In this document: piece by piece, positions 41,460-51,665 of the stretch
Numbering within the stretch: position 1 is the stretch's first letter
Layout: each line of letters begins with the position of its first letter
Source of the DNA: Phycomyces blakesleeanus NRRL 1555(-)
Lineage: Eukaryota > Mucoromycota > Mucoromycetes > Mucorales > Phycomycetaceae
Direction: 5' to 3'
DNA length: 64,000 nt
Assembly: GCF_001638985.1 (NCBI RefSeq)
Contig: NW_017265157.1
Span: 835,727-899,726, forward strand
Notes under the pieces: model-generated
What the model was told of the DNA's origin: nothing
The model's input: the letters and a program-made list of their open reading frames with translations, nothing else
Database searches by the model: none
Position numbers and translations under genes: made by a program

Positions 41460-42365
41460 ATGGCCAATTTGCAAATCGGCAACATGCAGGGATTGCCAAC
41501 CGAGCTTACCTCATTCCTGACAACATTGCAGGCACAAATCATGAATGTGCAAAACAGAACCGACCAGTTGGAGCGACTTGCAGCAGAGAATGCAAGACTA
41601 ACTACTGAATTAGACCATGCTAGAACAACAATTGCTAATCTGCAGACGCAATTAGGATCTCAGAGTGCACCTGAAAAAAACTTTTCAGAAATTTCACTTT
41701 CGAACCCAGCCGGCGCAGTAGGTGCTCCTGACAAAAACAAAGAATCAGGTCTGGAAGCCTCCACTTGGGCTACTAAAGCCAGTGTTTCTCTTCCTGTAAC
41801 TGCCCCAAAAATGTCTACTGTTCCCTCTGCTCGCCGTATTGCAGCTTCTGTTCGTATGTTTGCTCTTCCCTCTGGTCCTTCAGGTTATGAATATGTTTAT
41901 ATTCCAAGATCAAGACGCCTTAAGCACAAAGAAGTCCGTTCCTCTCTCCGCACTCTTGGTGTGGATTCTTCTCGACTTTTGGACATTAACTTCCCAGCCA
42001 GAGGTGTCATTGGCATCCTTGTTCATGTCCAGTATGCTGATACATTTAAGGCCAAACTGACAACTGCTTCTGTTGAGATTTTGGACGCATTTGATCCACT
42101 TGATCCTGATAATGTTGCTGATCCCAAGTATGCATCTCTGTCCACTCATGAACTTGCCAACACTGCTGCCATGCTTCACCATGATAGATGTCTCCAAGCC
42201 CTACAGTTCTTGCGCCCACACGTTGCTATCCCAGTTGGTCACTTCTTTTGTGAGGAAGGGTGGATCAGTGAAGATGAAATACCAACACGTACTACTCTTA
42301 CCAATGCTACTGGCGGGTCTTTGTTCAAACGTCAGCGCAGCTCATCAGTCACTATGTCTGAATGA
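41460..42365 (+). CDS. LINE B ORF1
   Basis: About 301 aa from ATG 41460 (MANLQIGNMQGLPTELTSFL). It has the same layout as in unit A: coiled coil (IMNVQNRTDQLERLAAENAR), linker, then YEYVYIPRSRRLKHKEVRSS, RGVIGILVHVQYADTFKAK and LRPHVAIPVGHFFCEEGW. No zinc knuckle. The frame is also open upstream to 41250 but without an ATG. Stop codon overlaps the ORF2 start (ATGA). Confidence 0.8.
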   Translation: MANLQIGNMQGLPTELTSFLTTLQAQIMNVQNRTDQLERLAAENARLTTELDHARTTIANLQTQLGSQSAPEKNFSEISLSNPAGAVGAPDKNKESGLEASTWATKASVSLPVTAPKMSTVPSARRIAASVRMFALPSGPSGYEYVYIPRSRRLKHKEVRSSLRTLGVDSSRLLDINFPARGVIGILVHVQYADTFKAKLTTASVEILDAFDPLDPDNVADPKYASLSTHELANTAAMLHHDRCLQALQFLRPHVAIPVGHFFCEEGWISEDEIPTRTTLTNATGGSLFKRQRSSSVTMSE

Positions 42366-45300
42366 GTAATCTCAATATCGGATTATGGAATGCCAATGGC
42401 CTGCAACCCAGAGCCATTCAAGATACCCTTCAACACTGTCAGTCCTTACATATGCTCTTCATTACAGAAACATGGCTTCTCTCTCCCTCACATCTTCCCA
42501 CATCATGGTCACAAATTCACTTGTATGGGTCTCCTGTAGCTGGCACCTATAGGGGCTCTATGGGTGTTTCTGTTCTCATATCACCTCACTGTCCTTATGC
42601 CGTCACTCAAATACCTATGCCCTCCAAATATGCTCTGGCTGTCAAAATTGGCTCACTCAGAATTGTATGCTTATATCTTCCACCAAATATGCCCACTCAT
42701 GATGTCCTACATGTACTCTCTTCCATTCCTTTAACACATGATACCATTCTTTGTGGTGACTTCAATGCAAGACTTGGCTCTGTTACTGGTGACTATGCAT
42801 CAAATTCTCGTGGACTGGCACTATGTTCTTGGATAGAAGAGAGATCTCTATCAGTTGTAAATGCAGATCTTGCACCTTGCATACCAACATATATTTCTTT
42901 CCACAACAACTATGAAATCAGCAGTATTATTGACCTCTTTATAACTAATATGCCACTCATCAATCCTTCTCTTCATATTGCTACTGACTTGTCTCTTGGA
43001 TCAGATCATCGCCTTTTATCACTTTCCTTTACCTATGATCTACAGCACTCTACCAATATGCCACCACCATTACGCAAGACATGGAACCTCTCACGCCTCA
43101 ATGAACCTGATGTCCATGCTCTTTATGCTCATACCTTCAATCAAAACTCGACCTCCCTCCTTTCCACCTTGCAAGACATTGTACAGAATCCACCACTCAC
43201 TAGACCCAACATTGATGCTATCACTGATGAGTTCAATTTACTCATTTATGACTCATTAAATAGCTCAATTGGACATCGACCCTCTCGCCCAAATCATTGG
43301 AAATCCTTCTGGAATGTAGCTTTGCAAACAGCAGCAGATCGTCGTAACCAATGTTACAAAAAATGGCGCCTAGCAATAGGTATTGACAAAGTTGTTTGGT
43401 GGACTAAACACAAGCATGCACAGGCCGAATTCCGATCTCAGGTTCAGCAAGCAAAACGTCAGTCTTGGCATGTCTTTTGTCAGTCTATGGAACGTGACTT
43501 CAGCAAAGCAACATCAAAGATAAAGCAGTTAAAACGCCGTAGACAGCCGCAACATACTTTCCAGCACGATGATGGACCAGCCGTAGCAGCAGCAACAATG
43601 TGTGACTATTTGGCAACAGTATATAGTGGACATATACTTCCAGCAACCCGACCACCAGCACCAATGACCACTTGTAACAGTGTGCCTTTTGCCTCTGATG
43701 ACTCTCCCTTTACCTCACCAATTGTAGAGGAATTCATGCAATTTATGCCTAACCGCAAGGCACCAGGACCAGACCATATCAGAGCTGAAATGCTAAAACC
43801 TATAAAAACACATGTCTCACCCATTCTTACTTTATTATTTACAGTTTGCTGGCAATGGTCATATGTTCCAAGTTTGTGGCGCCAAGCCCAGGTCTTCCCA
43901 ATCTTCAAGAAGGGTAGTCCAACTGACCCGGCAAACTACCGACCAATCTCCTTGACCTCTGTACTGCGTAAGCTTTTTGAGATGTGTATAGCCCCCCAGT
44001 TGCACAAGTACTCTCCTCCTTTGGATGTGGCTCAAGGTGGTTTTCGTCCTCGCCGTGGTGCTTTGGATCAAGCTCTCTGTCTCCATGATCTGATGAAAGC
44101 CTATTATCACCGTCATAAGCACTACCCTGTTGTTGCATTTCTGGATATCAAGGCTGCCTATGATACAGTGGATCGACGAATCATCTGGCATGCTTTACAA
44201 AAACGTTGCACTCCACCGGCACTTTTGGGTCTCTTGGTTAACATGTTTGACAATGTCTCTATCTGTGTCCTTTTGGGTAACTTTTCTTCACACTCGTTCT
44301 CACCTGCCACTGGGGTTCTCCAAGGTTCTGTCCTCAGTCCACATCTGTATTCAATATATATCAACTCCCTGCCCCCATTGCTCCGCACAGTTGCTCACTC
44401 ACAAACTACAACCCATGTTCCATCACCCTCTCCTACCTCATTGGATGCATATAATGCTCTTCTTGCTCCTTCAGGTGTAGATGGCTTTGGACATATTCAT
44501 TTCTCAACACCCATCAATTCTCTGCTCTTTGCCGACGATGTAGCTATTTTTGGTTCTCTTTCAGACGTTCAGGCCATGCTAGACCTTGCTGCAGACCACT
44601 CTCTTACTCTTGGATATCGATGGAGCCCCACCAAATGTGAAGTTATATATCCCAAAACACGTGCAAGCTCGCCAGTTTCTCTTCTTTTATATGGTCAAGT
44701 TCTCCCTGCCACTGACCTGTTTATTTATCTGGGTGTTCCTTTTGCCAATAAGGGTATTTCTTCCAAGTCCATTGCCACTCATAGACGTTCTGGTACACTC
44801 GCTACAATGGCAACCCTAAACTCTGTTGGTGCTTGTCGTTCTGGTTTTTCTCTGCTGCTCAGTTCACGATTGTATAAGACCTTTGTCCGCCCAAAGTTTG
44901 AATATGGTTTGGCGATCTCCACTCTACTGAAACAAGATATCAAAGTGCTGGAGTCCATTCAAGATAAGTGTCTTCGCATGATTGTTGGGGGGCATGCCAC
45001 GTCCTCTACAATTGTGTTAAAGCACATCTGCAATCTGCCAAGTATGAAGTTTCGTGCTGATGCTCTTATGGCCAAGTTCTGTATAAGATCACGCTTTTCG
45101 CCAGCCCAGTGCCTTCTGTCTCTTTTGCACCGTCATCATACCGTCTATTCTTCACTTGTCTCCTTGGGAAAAACCCATCTTCTATCCAATCTCCCTCCAA
45201 CACTCAAACTTCGAAGCCCTAGTGCTGTAAAAAATCATTTTGAAAGCATTAGAGAAGCTGGATTTGCAACCTTTCTCCAGTCTAATACGCAAGTTCTCAT

Positions 45301-45685
45301 TCAAGCATGCCGCCCAGTTCTTGGAGTTGATCCAATCTTGTTTTTGCCAGCCTCACGTGTGGAACGTAGCCGTTTGATTCGTTGGAGAATGGGGTGGTTA
45401 CCAGGCAAACCAAAGGAATGTCCTTGTGGATCAGATCACACCTCACGCCGCCATTTGTTGGATTGCCCACTTGTTCCTATGGCACTATTTGAACAGTTGC
45501 CTCAACCTGACCAAGATCAGATACACAGAATTGATTTTGCCATCACATCCTTGCCTTTGTCATCTCAAGAACCGCGACCTGCTTACTGGATACCACTGCT
45601 GACTATTCTCTGGCACATAGATGTTATATGTAATCCTGATGGTGACTATTCACATGAGACTGAACATGGTGCTCTTTGGATATAA
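42362..45685 (+). CDS. LINE B ORF2 (endonuclease and reverse transcriptase)
   Basis: 1107 aa, no lesion. The APE endonuclease shows GLWNANGLQPRA, FITETWLLSP, LCGDFNARLG and SDHRLLSLSF. The RT shows MPNRKAPGPDHIRAEML, NYRPISLTSVLRKLFEM, VVAFLDIKAAYDTVDRR and LLFADDVAIFG. The C-terminal zinc motif is CPCGSDHTSRRHLLDCP. All catalytic residues are present, and this is the best candidate for an active source copy. Translation probably depends on termination-reinitiation after ORF1, since no separate leader exists. Confidence 0.95.
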   Translation: MSNLNIGLWNANGLQPRAIQDTLQHCQSLHMLFITETWLLSPSHLPTSWSQIHLYGSPVAGTYRGSMGVSVLISPHCPYAVTQIPMPSKYALAVKIGSLRIVCLYLPPNMPTHDVLHVLSSIPLTHDTILCGDFNARLGSVTGDYASNSRGLALCSWIEERSLSVVNADLAPCIPTYISFHNNYEISSIIDLFITNMPLINPSLHIATDLSLGSDHRLLSLSFTYDLQHSTNMPPPLRKTWNLSRLNEPDVHALYAHTFNQNSTSLLSTLQDIVQNPPLTRPNIDAITDEFNLLIYDSLNSSIGHRPSRPNHWKSFWNVALQTAADRRNQCYKKWRLAIGIDKVVWWTKHKHAQAEFRSQVQQAKRQSWHVFCQSMERDFSKATSKIKQLKRRRQPQHTFQHDDGPAVAAATMCDYLATVYSGHILPATRPPAPMTTCNSVPFASDDSPFTSPIVEEFMQFMPNRKAPGPDHIRAEMLKPIKTHVSPILTLLFTVCWQWSYVPSLWRQAQVFPIFKKGSPTDPANYRPISLTSVLRKLFEMCIAPQLHKYSPPLDVAQGGFRPRRGALDQALCLHDLMKAYYHRHKHYPVVAFLDIKAAYDTVDRRIIWHALQKRCTPPALLGLLVNMFDNVSICVLLGNFSSHSFSPATGVLQGSVLSPHLYSIYINSLPPLLRTVAHSQTTTHVPSPSPTSLDAYNALLAPSGVDGFGHIHFSTPINSLLFADDVAIFGSLSDVQAMLDLAADHSLTLGYRWSPTKCEVIYPKTRASSPVSLLLYGQVLPATDLFIYLGVPFANKGISSKSIATHRRSGTLATMATLNSVGACRSGFSLLLSSRLYKTFVRPKFEYGLAISTLLKQDIKVLESIQDKCLRMIVGGHATSSTIVLKHICNLPSMKFRADALMAKFCIRSRFSPAQCLLSLLHRHHTVYSSLVSLGKTHLLSNLPPTLKLRSPSAVKNHFESIREAGFATFLQSNTQVLIQACRPVLGVDPILFLPASRVERSRLIRWRMGWLPGKPKECPCGSDHTSRRHLLDCPLVPMALFEQLPQPDQDQIHRIDFAITSLPLSSQEPRPAYWIPLLTILWHIDVICNPDGDYSHETEHGALWI

Positions 45686-45791
45686 TTTAGACTTTTTCTT
45701 TTCTTTCATAGCTCTTCACTTTTCATTGTTCTTTACTCCCTTTATCTCTCTTCTTTCTCTTTTGTTCTTTGCTGTCTGAAAAGTTCTTTGT

Positions 45792-45856
45792 TCTGCAATT
45801 CTGTCTCCTCCCTTTCACTGTTACAACTATTTTCACAGCTGCAAAGTGGAGAGCAG
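45792..45856 (+). promoter_or_regulatory. conserved 3' UTR block, LINE B
   Basis: Second copy of the block described for unit A; differs by only a few bases. Confidence 0.6.
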
Positions 45857-46022
45857 ATTCAGCCATTGAAGCTAGTATGATTTGATCTTCTCTTTCCCCT
45901 CTCTTTTTTTTGTCTTTTGTGATCCCTTGGGACTTTTTTATATCTTCTTTTTGTACTTTGGAGGCTATATGATCTATAGATCGCCAGCAATATCTCCTTT
46001 AATAAAATATAATCTTTAACCT

Positions 46023-46035
46023 GAGCTACATCCCC
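46023..46035. repeat. LINE target site, copy 3
   Basis: GAGCTACATCCCC between units B and C; followed by an extra GC before the shared LINE 5' end, as expected from imprecise 5' joining. Confidence 0.95.
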
Positions 46036-46273
46036 GCACTGCTCTTTCGCTTAAGCATTTTATTTGTCTGGTTCCAAAATTTTATTTTTGACGAATCCAT
46101 ATATAAAGTGTATCCATCCATCAACATCTTTACGCAAAACGATCCATCCATCACGAAAAACGTACCTCCCATTGCCAAAAGTAGTGCAGTCCTTGTCCTT
46201 GGTATCCCAGCTGTCAGCAAAAAAAAATTCAGCTCAATCAGACAACATCACGCCATCTGCATTCTCAATCCCA

Positions 46274-47179
46274 ATGGCCAATTTGCAAATCGGCAACATG
46301 CAGGGATTGCCAACCGAGCTTACCTCATTCCTGACAACATTGCAGGCACAAATCATGAATGTGCAAAACAGAACCGACCAGTTGGAGCGACTTGCAGCAG
46401 AGAATGCAAGACTAACTACTGAATTAGACCATGCTAGAACAACAATTGCTAATCTGCAGAAGCAATTAGGATCTCAGAGTGCACCTGAAAAAAACTTTTC
46501 AGAAATTTCACTTTCGAACCCAGCCGGCGCAGTAGGTGCTCCTGACAAAAACAATGAACCAGGTCTGGAAGCCTCCACTTGGGCTAGTAAAGCCAGTGTT
46601 TCTCTTCCTGTAACTGCCCCAAAAATGTCTGCTGTTCCCTCTGCTCGCCGTATTGCAGCTTCTGTTCGTATGTTTGCTCTTCCCTCTGGTCCTTCAGGTT
46701 ATGAATATGTTTATATTCCAAGATCAAGACGCCTTAAGCACAAAGAAGTCCGTTCCTCTCTCCGCACTCTTGGTGTGGATTCTTCTCGACTTTTGGACAT
46801 TATCTTCCCAGCCAGAGGTGTCATTGGCATCCTTGTTCATGTCCAGTATGCTGATACATTTAAGGCCAAACTGACAACTGCTTCTGTTGAGATTTTGGAC
46901 GCATTTGATCCACTTGATCCTGATAATGTTGCTGATCCCAAGTATGCATCTCTGTCCACTCATGAACTTGCCAACACTGCTGCCATGCTTCACCATGATA
47001 GATGTCTCCAAGCCCTACAGTTCTTGCGCCCACATGTTGCTATCCCAGTTGGTCACTTCTTTTGTGAGGAAGGGTGGATCAGTGAAGATGAAATACCAAC
47101 ACGTACTACTCTTACCAATGCTACTGGCGGGTCTTTGTTCAAACGTCAGCGCAGCTCATCAGTCACTATGTCTGAATGA
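46274..47179 (+). CDS. LINE C ORF1
   Basis: About 301 aa from ATG 46274. Same coiled coil and C-terminal domain as in unit B, with a handful of substitutions (for example LDIIFPARG for LDINFPARG, and LQKQL for LQTQL). Open and probably translatable. Stop overlaps ORF2 as ATGA. Confidence 0.8.
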   Translation: MANLQIGNMQGLPTELTSFLTTLQAQIMNVQNRTDQLERLAAENARLTTELDHARTTIANLQKQLGSQSAPEKNFSEISLSNPAGAVGAPDKNNEPGLEASTWASKASVSLPVTAPKMSAVPSARRIAASVRMFALPSGPSGYEYVYIPRSRRLKHKEVRSSLRTLGVDSSRLLDIIFPARGVIGILVHVQYADTFKAKLTTASVEILDAFDPLDPDNVADPKYASLSTHELANTAAMLHHDRCLQALQFLRPHVAIPVGHFFCEEGWISEDEIPTRTTLTNATGGSLFKRQRSSSVTMSE

Positions 47180-50100
47180 GTAATCTCAATATCGGATTAT
47201 GGAATGCCAATGGCCTGCAACCCAGAGCCATTCAAGATACCCTTCAACACTGTCAGTCCTTACATATGCTCTTCATTACAGAAACATGGCTTCTCTCTCC
47301 CTCACATCTTCCCACATCATGGTCACAAATTCACTTGTATGGGTCTCCTGTAGCTGGCACCTATAGGGGCTCTATGGGTGTTTCTGTTCTCATATCACCT
47401 CACTGTCCTTATGCCGTCACTCAAATACCTATGCCCTCCAAATATGCTCTGGCTGTCAAAATTGGCTCACTCAGAATTGTATGCTTATATCTTCCACCAA
47501 ATATGCCCACTCATGATGTCCTACATGTACTCTCTTCCATTCCTTTAACACATGATACCATTCTTTGTGGTGACTTCAATGCAAGACTTGGCTCTGTTAC
47601 TGGTGACTATGCATCAAATTCTCGTGGACTGGCACTATGTTCTTGGATAGAAGAGAGATCTCTATCAGTTGTAAATGCAGATCTTGCACCTTGCATACCA
47701 ACATATATTTCTTTCCGCAACAACTATGAAATCAGCAGTATTATTGACCTCTTTATAACTAATATGCCACTCATCAATCCTTCTCTTCATATTGCTACTG
47801 ACTTGTCCCTTGGATCAGATCATCGCCTTTTATCACTTTCCTTTACCTATGACCTACAGCACTCTACCAATATGCCACCACCATTACGCAAGACATGGAA
47901 CCTCTCACGCCTCAATGAACCTGATGTCCATGCTCTTTATGCTCATATCTTCACTCAAAACTCAACCTCCCTCCTTTCCACCTTGCAAGACATTGTACAG
48001 AATCCACCGCTCACTAGACCCAACATTGATGCTATCACTGATGAGTTCAATTTACTCATTTATGACTCATTAAATAGCTCAATTGGACATCGACCCTCTC
48101 GCCCAAATCATTGGAAATCCTTCTGGAATGTAGCTTTGCAAACAGCAGCAGATCGTCATAACCAATGTTACAAAAAATGGCGCCTAGTAATAGGTATTGA
48201 CAAAGTTGTTTGGTGGACTAAACACAAGCATGCACAGGCCGAATTCCGATCTCAGGTTCAGCAAGCAAAACGTCAGTCTTGGCATGTCTTTTGTCAGTCT
48301 ATGGAACGTGACTTCAGCAAAGCAACATCAAAGATAAAGCAGTTAAAACGCCGTAGACAGCCACAACATACTTTCCAGCACGATGATGGACCAGCCGTAG
48401 CAGCAGCAACAATGTGTGACTATTTGGTAACAGTATATAGTGGACATATACTTCCAGCAACCCGACCACCAGCACCAATGACCACTTGTAACAGTGTGCC
48501 TTTTGCCTCTGATGACTCTCCCTTTACCTCACCAATTGTAGAGGAATTCGTGCAATTTATGCCTAACCGCAAGGCACCAGGACCAGACCATATCAGAGCT
48601 GAAATGCTAAAACCTGTAAAAACACATGTCTCACCCATTCTTACTTTATTATTTACAGTTTGCTGGCAATGGTCATATGTTCCAAGTTTGTGGCGCCAAG
48701 CCCAGGTCTTCCCAATCTTCAAGAAGGGTAGTCCAACTGACCCGGCAAACTACCGACCAATCTCCTTGACCTCTGTACTGCGTAAGCTTTTTGAGATGTG
48801 TATAGCCCCCCAGTTGCACAAGTACTCTCCTCCTTTGGATGTAGCTCAAGGTGGTTTTCGTCCTCGCCGTGGTGCTTTGGATCAAGCTCTCTGTCTCCAT
48901 GATCTGATGAAAGCCTATTATCACCGTCATAAGCACTACCCTGTTATTGCATTTCTGGATATCAAGGCTGCCTATGATACAGTGGATCGACGAATCATCT
49001 GGCATGCTTTACAAAAACGTTGCACTCCACCGGCACTTTTGGGTCTCTTGGTTAACATGTTTGACAATGTCTCTATCTGTGTCCTTTTGGGTAACTTTTC
49101 TTCACACTCGTTCTCACCTGCCACTGGGGTTCTCCAAGGTTCTGTCCTCAGTCCACATCTGTATTCAATATATATCAACTCCCTGCCCCCATTGCTCCGC
49201 ACAGTTGCTCACTCATAAACTACAACCCATGTTCCATCACCCTCTCCTACCTCATTGGATGCATATAATGCTCTTCTTGCTCCTTCAGGTGTAGATGGCT
49301 TTGGACATATTCATTTCTCAACACCCATCAATTCTCTGCTCTTTGCCGACGATGTAGCTATTTTTGGTTCTCTTTCAGACGTTCAGGCCATGCTAGACCT
49401 TGCTGCAGACCACTCTCTTACTCTTGGATATCGATGGAGCCCCACCAAATGTGAAGTTATATATCCCAAAACACGTGCAAGCTCGCCAGTTCCACTTCTT
49501 TTATATGGTCAAGTTCTCCCTGCCACTGACCTGTTTATTTATCTGGGTGTTCCTTTTGCCAATAAGGGTATTTCTTCCAAGTCCATTGCCACTCATAGAC
49601 GTTCTGGTACACTTGCTACAATGGCAACACTAAACTCTGTTGGAGCTTGTTGTTCTGGTTTTTCTCTGCTGCTCAGTTCACGACTGTATAAAACTTTTGT
49701 TCGCCCAAAGTTTGAATATGGTTTAGCTATTTCCACTCTGCTGAAGCAAGATATTAAAGTTCTGGAGTCCATTCAAGATAAGTGTCTTTGCATGATTGTT
49801 GGGGGGCATGCCACGTCCTCTACAATTGTGTTGAAGCACATCTGCAATCTGCCAAGTATGAAGTTTCGTGCAGATGTTCTTATAGTCAAATTTTGTATCA
49901 GATCACACTTTCTGCCTGCCCAGTGCCTTTTGTCTCTTTTACACCGTCATCATACCATCTATTCTTCACTTGTCTCCCTGGGAAAAACCAACCTTCTGTC
50001 ACATCTCCCTCCAACACTCAAACTCCAAAGCCCTAGTGCAGTAAAAAACCATTTTGAAAGCATTAGAGAAGCTGGATTTACAACCTTTCTCCAGTCCAAT

Positions 50101-50499
50101 ACACAAGTTCTCATTCAAGCATGCCGCCCAGTTCTTGGAGTTGATCCAATTTTGTTTCTGCCAGCCTCACATGTGGAACGTGGCCGTTTGATTCGTTGGA
50201 GAATGGGATGGTTGCCAGGCAAACCAAAGGAATGTCCTTGTGGATCTGATCACACCTCACGCTGCCATTTGTTGGATTGCCCACTTGTTCCTGTGGCACT
50301 ATTTGAACAGTTGCCTCAACCTGACCATGACCAGATACACAGAATTGATTTTGCCATCACATCCTTGCCTTTGTCATCTCAAGAACCGCGACCTGCTTAC
50401 TGGATACCACTGCTGACTATTCTCTGGCACATAGATATTATATGTAATCCTGATGGTGACTATTCACATGAGACTGAACATGGTGCTCTTTGGATATAA
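47176..50499 (+). pseudogene. LINE C ORF2, broken by one stop codon
   Basis: Same protein as in unit B, but codon 681 (49216-49218) is TAA where B has CAA, just upstream of the FADD box. The remaining 414 codons continue in the same frame. The first part would end within the RT palm, so the copy should be unable to reverse transcribe. Other replacements hit Arg codons (Arg to Cys near 49650, 49789 and 50261; Arg to His near 48155). Confidence 0.92.
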
Positions 50500-50605
50500 T
50501 ATAGACTTTTTCTTTTCTTTCATAGCTCTTCACTTGTCATTGTTCTTTACTCCCTTTATCTCTCTTCTTTCTCTTTTGTCCTTTGCTGTCTGAAAAGTTC
50601 TTTGT

Positions 50606-50670
50606 TCTGCAATTCTGTCTCCTCCCTTTCACTGTTACAACTATTTTTACAGCTGCAAAGTGGAGAGCAG
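50606..50670 (+). promoter_or_regulatory. conserved 3' UTR block, LINE C
   Basis: Third copy of the conserved block. Confidence 0.6.
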
Positions 50671-50836
50671 GTTCAGCCATTGAAGCTAGTATGATTTGAT
50701 CTTCTCTTTCCCCTCTCTTTTTTTTGTCTTTTGTGATCCCTTGGGACTTTTTTATATCTTCTTTTTGTACTTTGGAGGCTATATGATCTATAGATTGCCA
50801 GCAATATCTCCTTTAATAAAATATAATCTTTAACCT

Positions 50837-50849
50837 GAGCTACATCCCC
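50837..50849. repeat. LINE target site, copy 4 (array end)
   Basis: GAGCTACATCCCC ending the array; followed by TTATTGTGTTATAGTGG, the presumed original 5' flank of the tRNA-Ala gene. Confidence 0.92.
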
Positions 50850-51120
50850 TTATTGTGTTATAGTGGTCACAGTAAAACATAACAATCTAACAATATAAAC
50901 AAACAGCCAAAAGTCAAGTTGAGTGTAAAGATATTTTTTATTACTGTATAAATTAAGAGGTTTTATTAGTTTTTGGTGCCTGACTGTTAGATATATTAGT
51001 AATTTAAGCTCCAGCCAATAAAAATAAGAATAAAAAACTGGTGAAGCCCCTAACGTCTTTTGGTGAATATATTTTTTTATATATATCAAAATTTATATAT
51101 ATAATATATTTTCACTATAA
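50850..51120. other. former upstream flank of the tRNA gene
   Basis: AT-rich noncoding DNA, now about 14.4 kb from the tRNA because of the LINE array. Confidence 0.6.
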
Positions 51121-51165
51121 TTGGTGTGGACAGACTAAAAGTTCAAAAAAAGGGCAAAAAAAAGG
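51121..51165. repeat. left inverted terminal repeat of a large composite element
   Basis: TTGGTGTGGACAGACTAAAA followed by GTTCAAAAAAAG. Its reverse complement is at about 62233-62290 (ending TTTTAGTCTGTCCACACCAA). The first 32 bp match without a gap. Outer flanks are TATAA and ATATA, so the target duplication is unclear (TA possible). Confidence 0.8.
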
Positions 51166-51665
51166 TAAAATAAGTCTATCTTAAACTTAGCCAATCAGCT
51201 TTCTTTATGACTGGCCACATCTTTTTTTAAAAAAGTTCAAAATTAGTTCAAAATATATATTAGATAATTACTGTAGAAAAAAAAGTGCAAGTACTCACAG
51301 AAATAATTGCATATCTGCAAAATCCATGTAACTTTGTAAAAATCATATTAATCTTACTAAATTTAGAGTGTTCTAAACTCCTTTTAGAAGCTGTGGACCC
51401 GCGATTAATTTTTTTCATGTGTTAAACTCAGACGTCTATTTTAAGTGAGAAAAAAAAGACGACTGTTCTTTTTTGTTTACAATTTTGATCAAGGTTACAA
51501 ATATAGCCAATCAATCAGATATACCGTTAATTTGGATTTTCTGGTGATGTGCAATTTTAAATAAAATGATAATGACAATCAACTTTGTTGAGTAATATCT
51601 AAATAAAACAAAAGGTTTATATACATTTATTAAAAAGAAAGAGGGAAAAAAAGAAGAAGAACAAA
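51166..51665. other. AT-rich noncoding stretch
   Basis: No gene seen. It lies between the left inverted repeat and the tnp2-like gene and may be the subterminal part of the enclosing element. Confidence 0.5.

Larger units (their letters stand above)
41224..46022 (+). mobile_element. LINE B, intact middle unit
   Basis: 4799 bp, both ORFs intact. Begins ACTGCTCTTTCGCTTAAGC and ends AATAAAATATAATCTTTAACCT. Nearly identical to unit C over most of its length. With 13-bp target copies on both sides it is a genuine insertion rather than a rearranged fragment. Confidence 0.95.
46036..50836 (+). mobile_element. LINE C, last unit, one nonsense mutation
   Basis: 4801 bp. Almost identical to B up to about 49.6 kb, then more divergent to about 50.3 kb, then close again. 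ORF2 is broken by TAA at 49216-49218. Several differences from B are CGN to TGN/CAN changes. Flanked by the 13-bp target on both sides; the right flank is then unique sequence, the original upstream side of the tRNA gene. Confidence 0.93.

Noticed and set aside
41211..46035. The 13-bp junctions as fragments of further tRNA genes
   Set aside because: Only the first 13 nt are present; there is no anticodon or T arm. They are target-site copies.
41910..49202. Open frames of 75-115 aa on the opposite strand and in other frames of the LINE ORFs
   Set aside because: They recur in B and C only because the sequence is duplicated. They shadow the LINE proteins and have no domain of their own.
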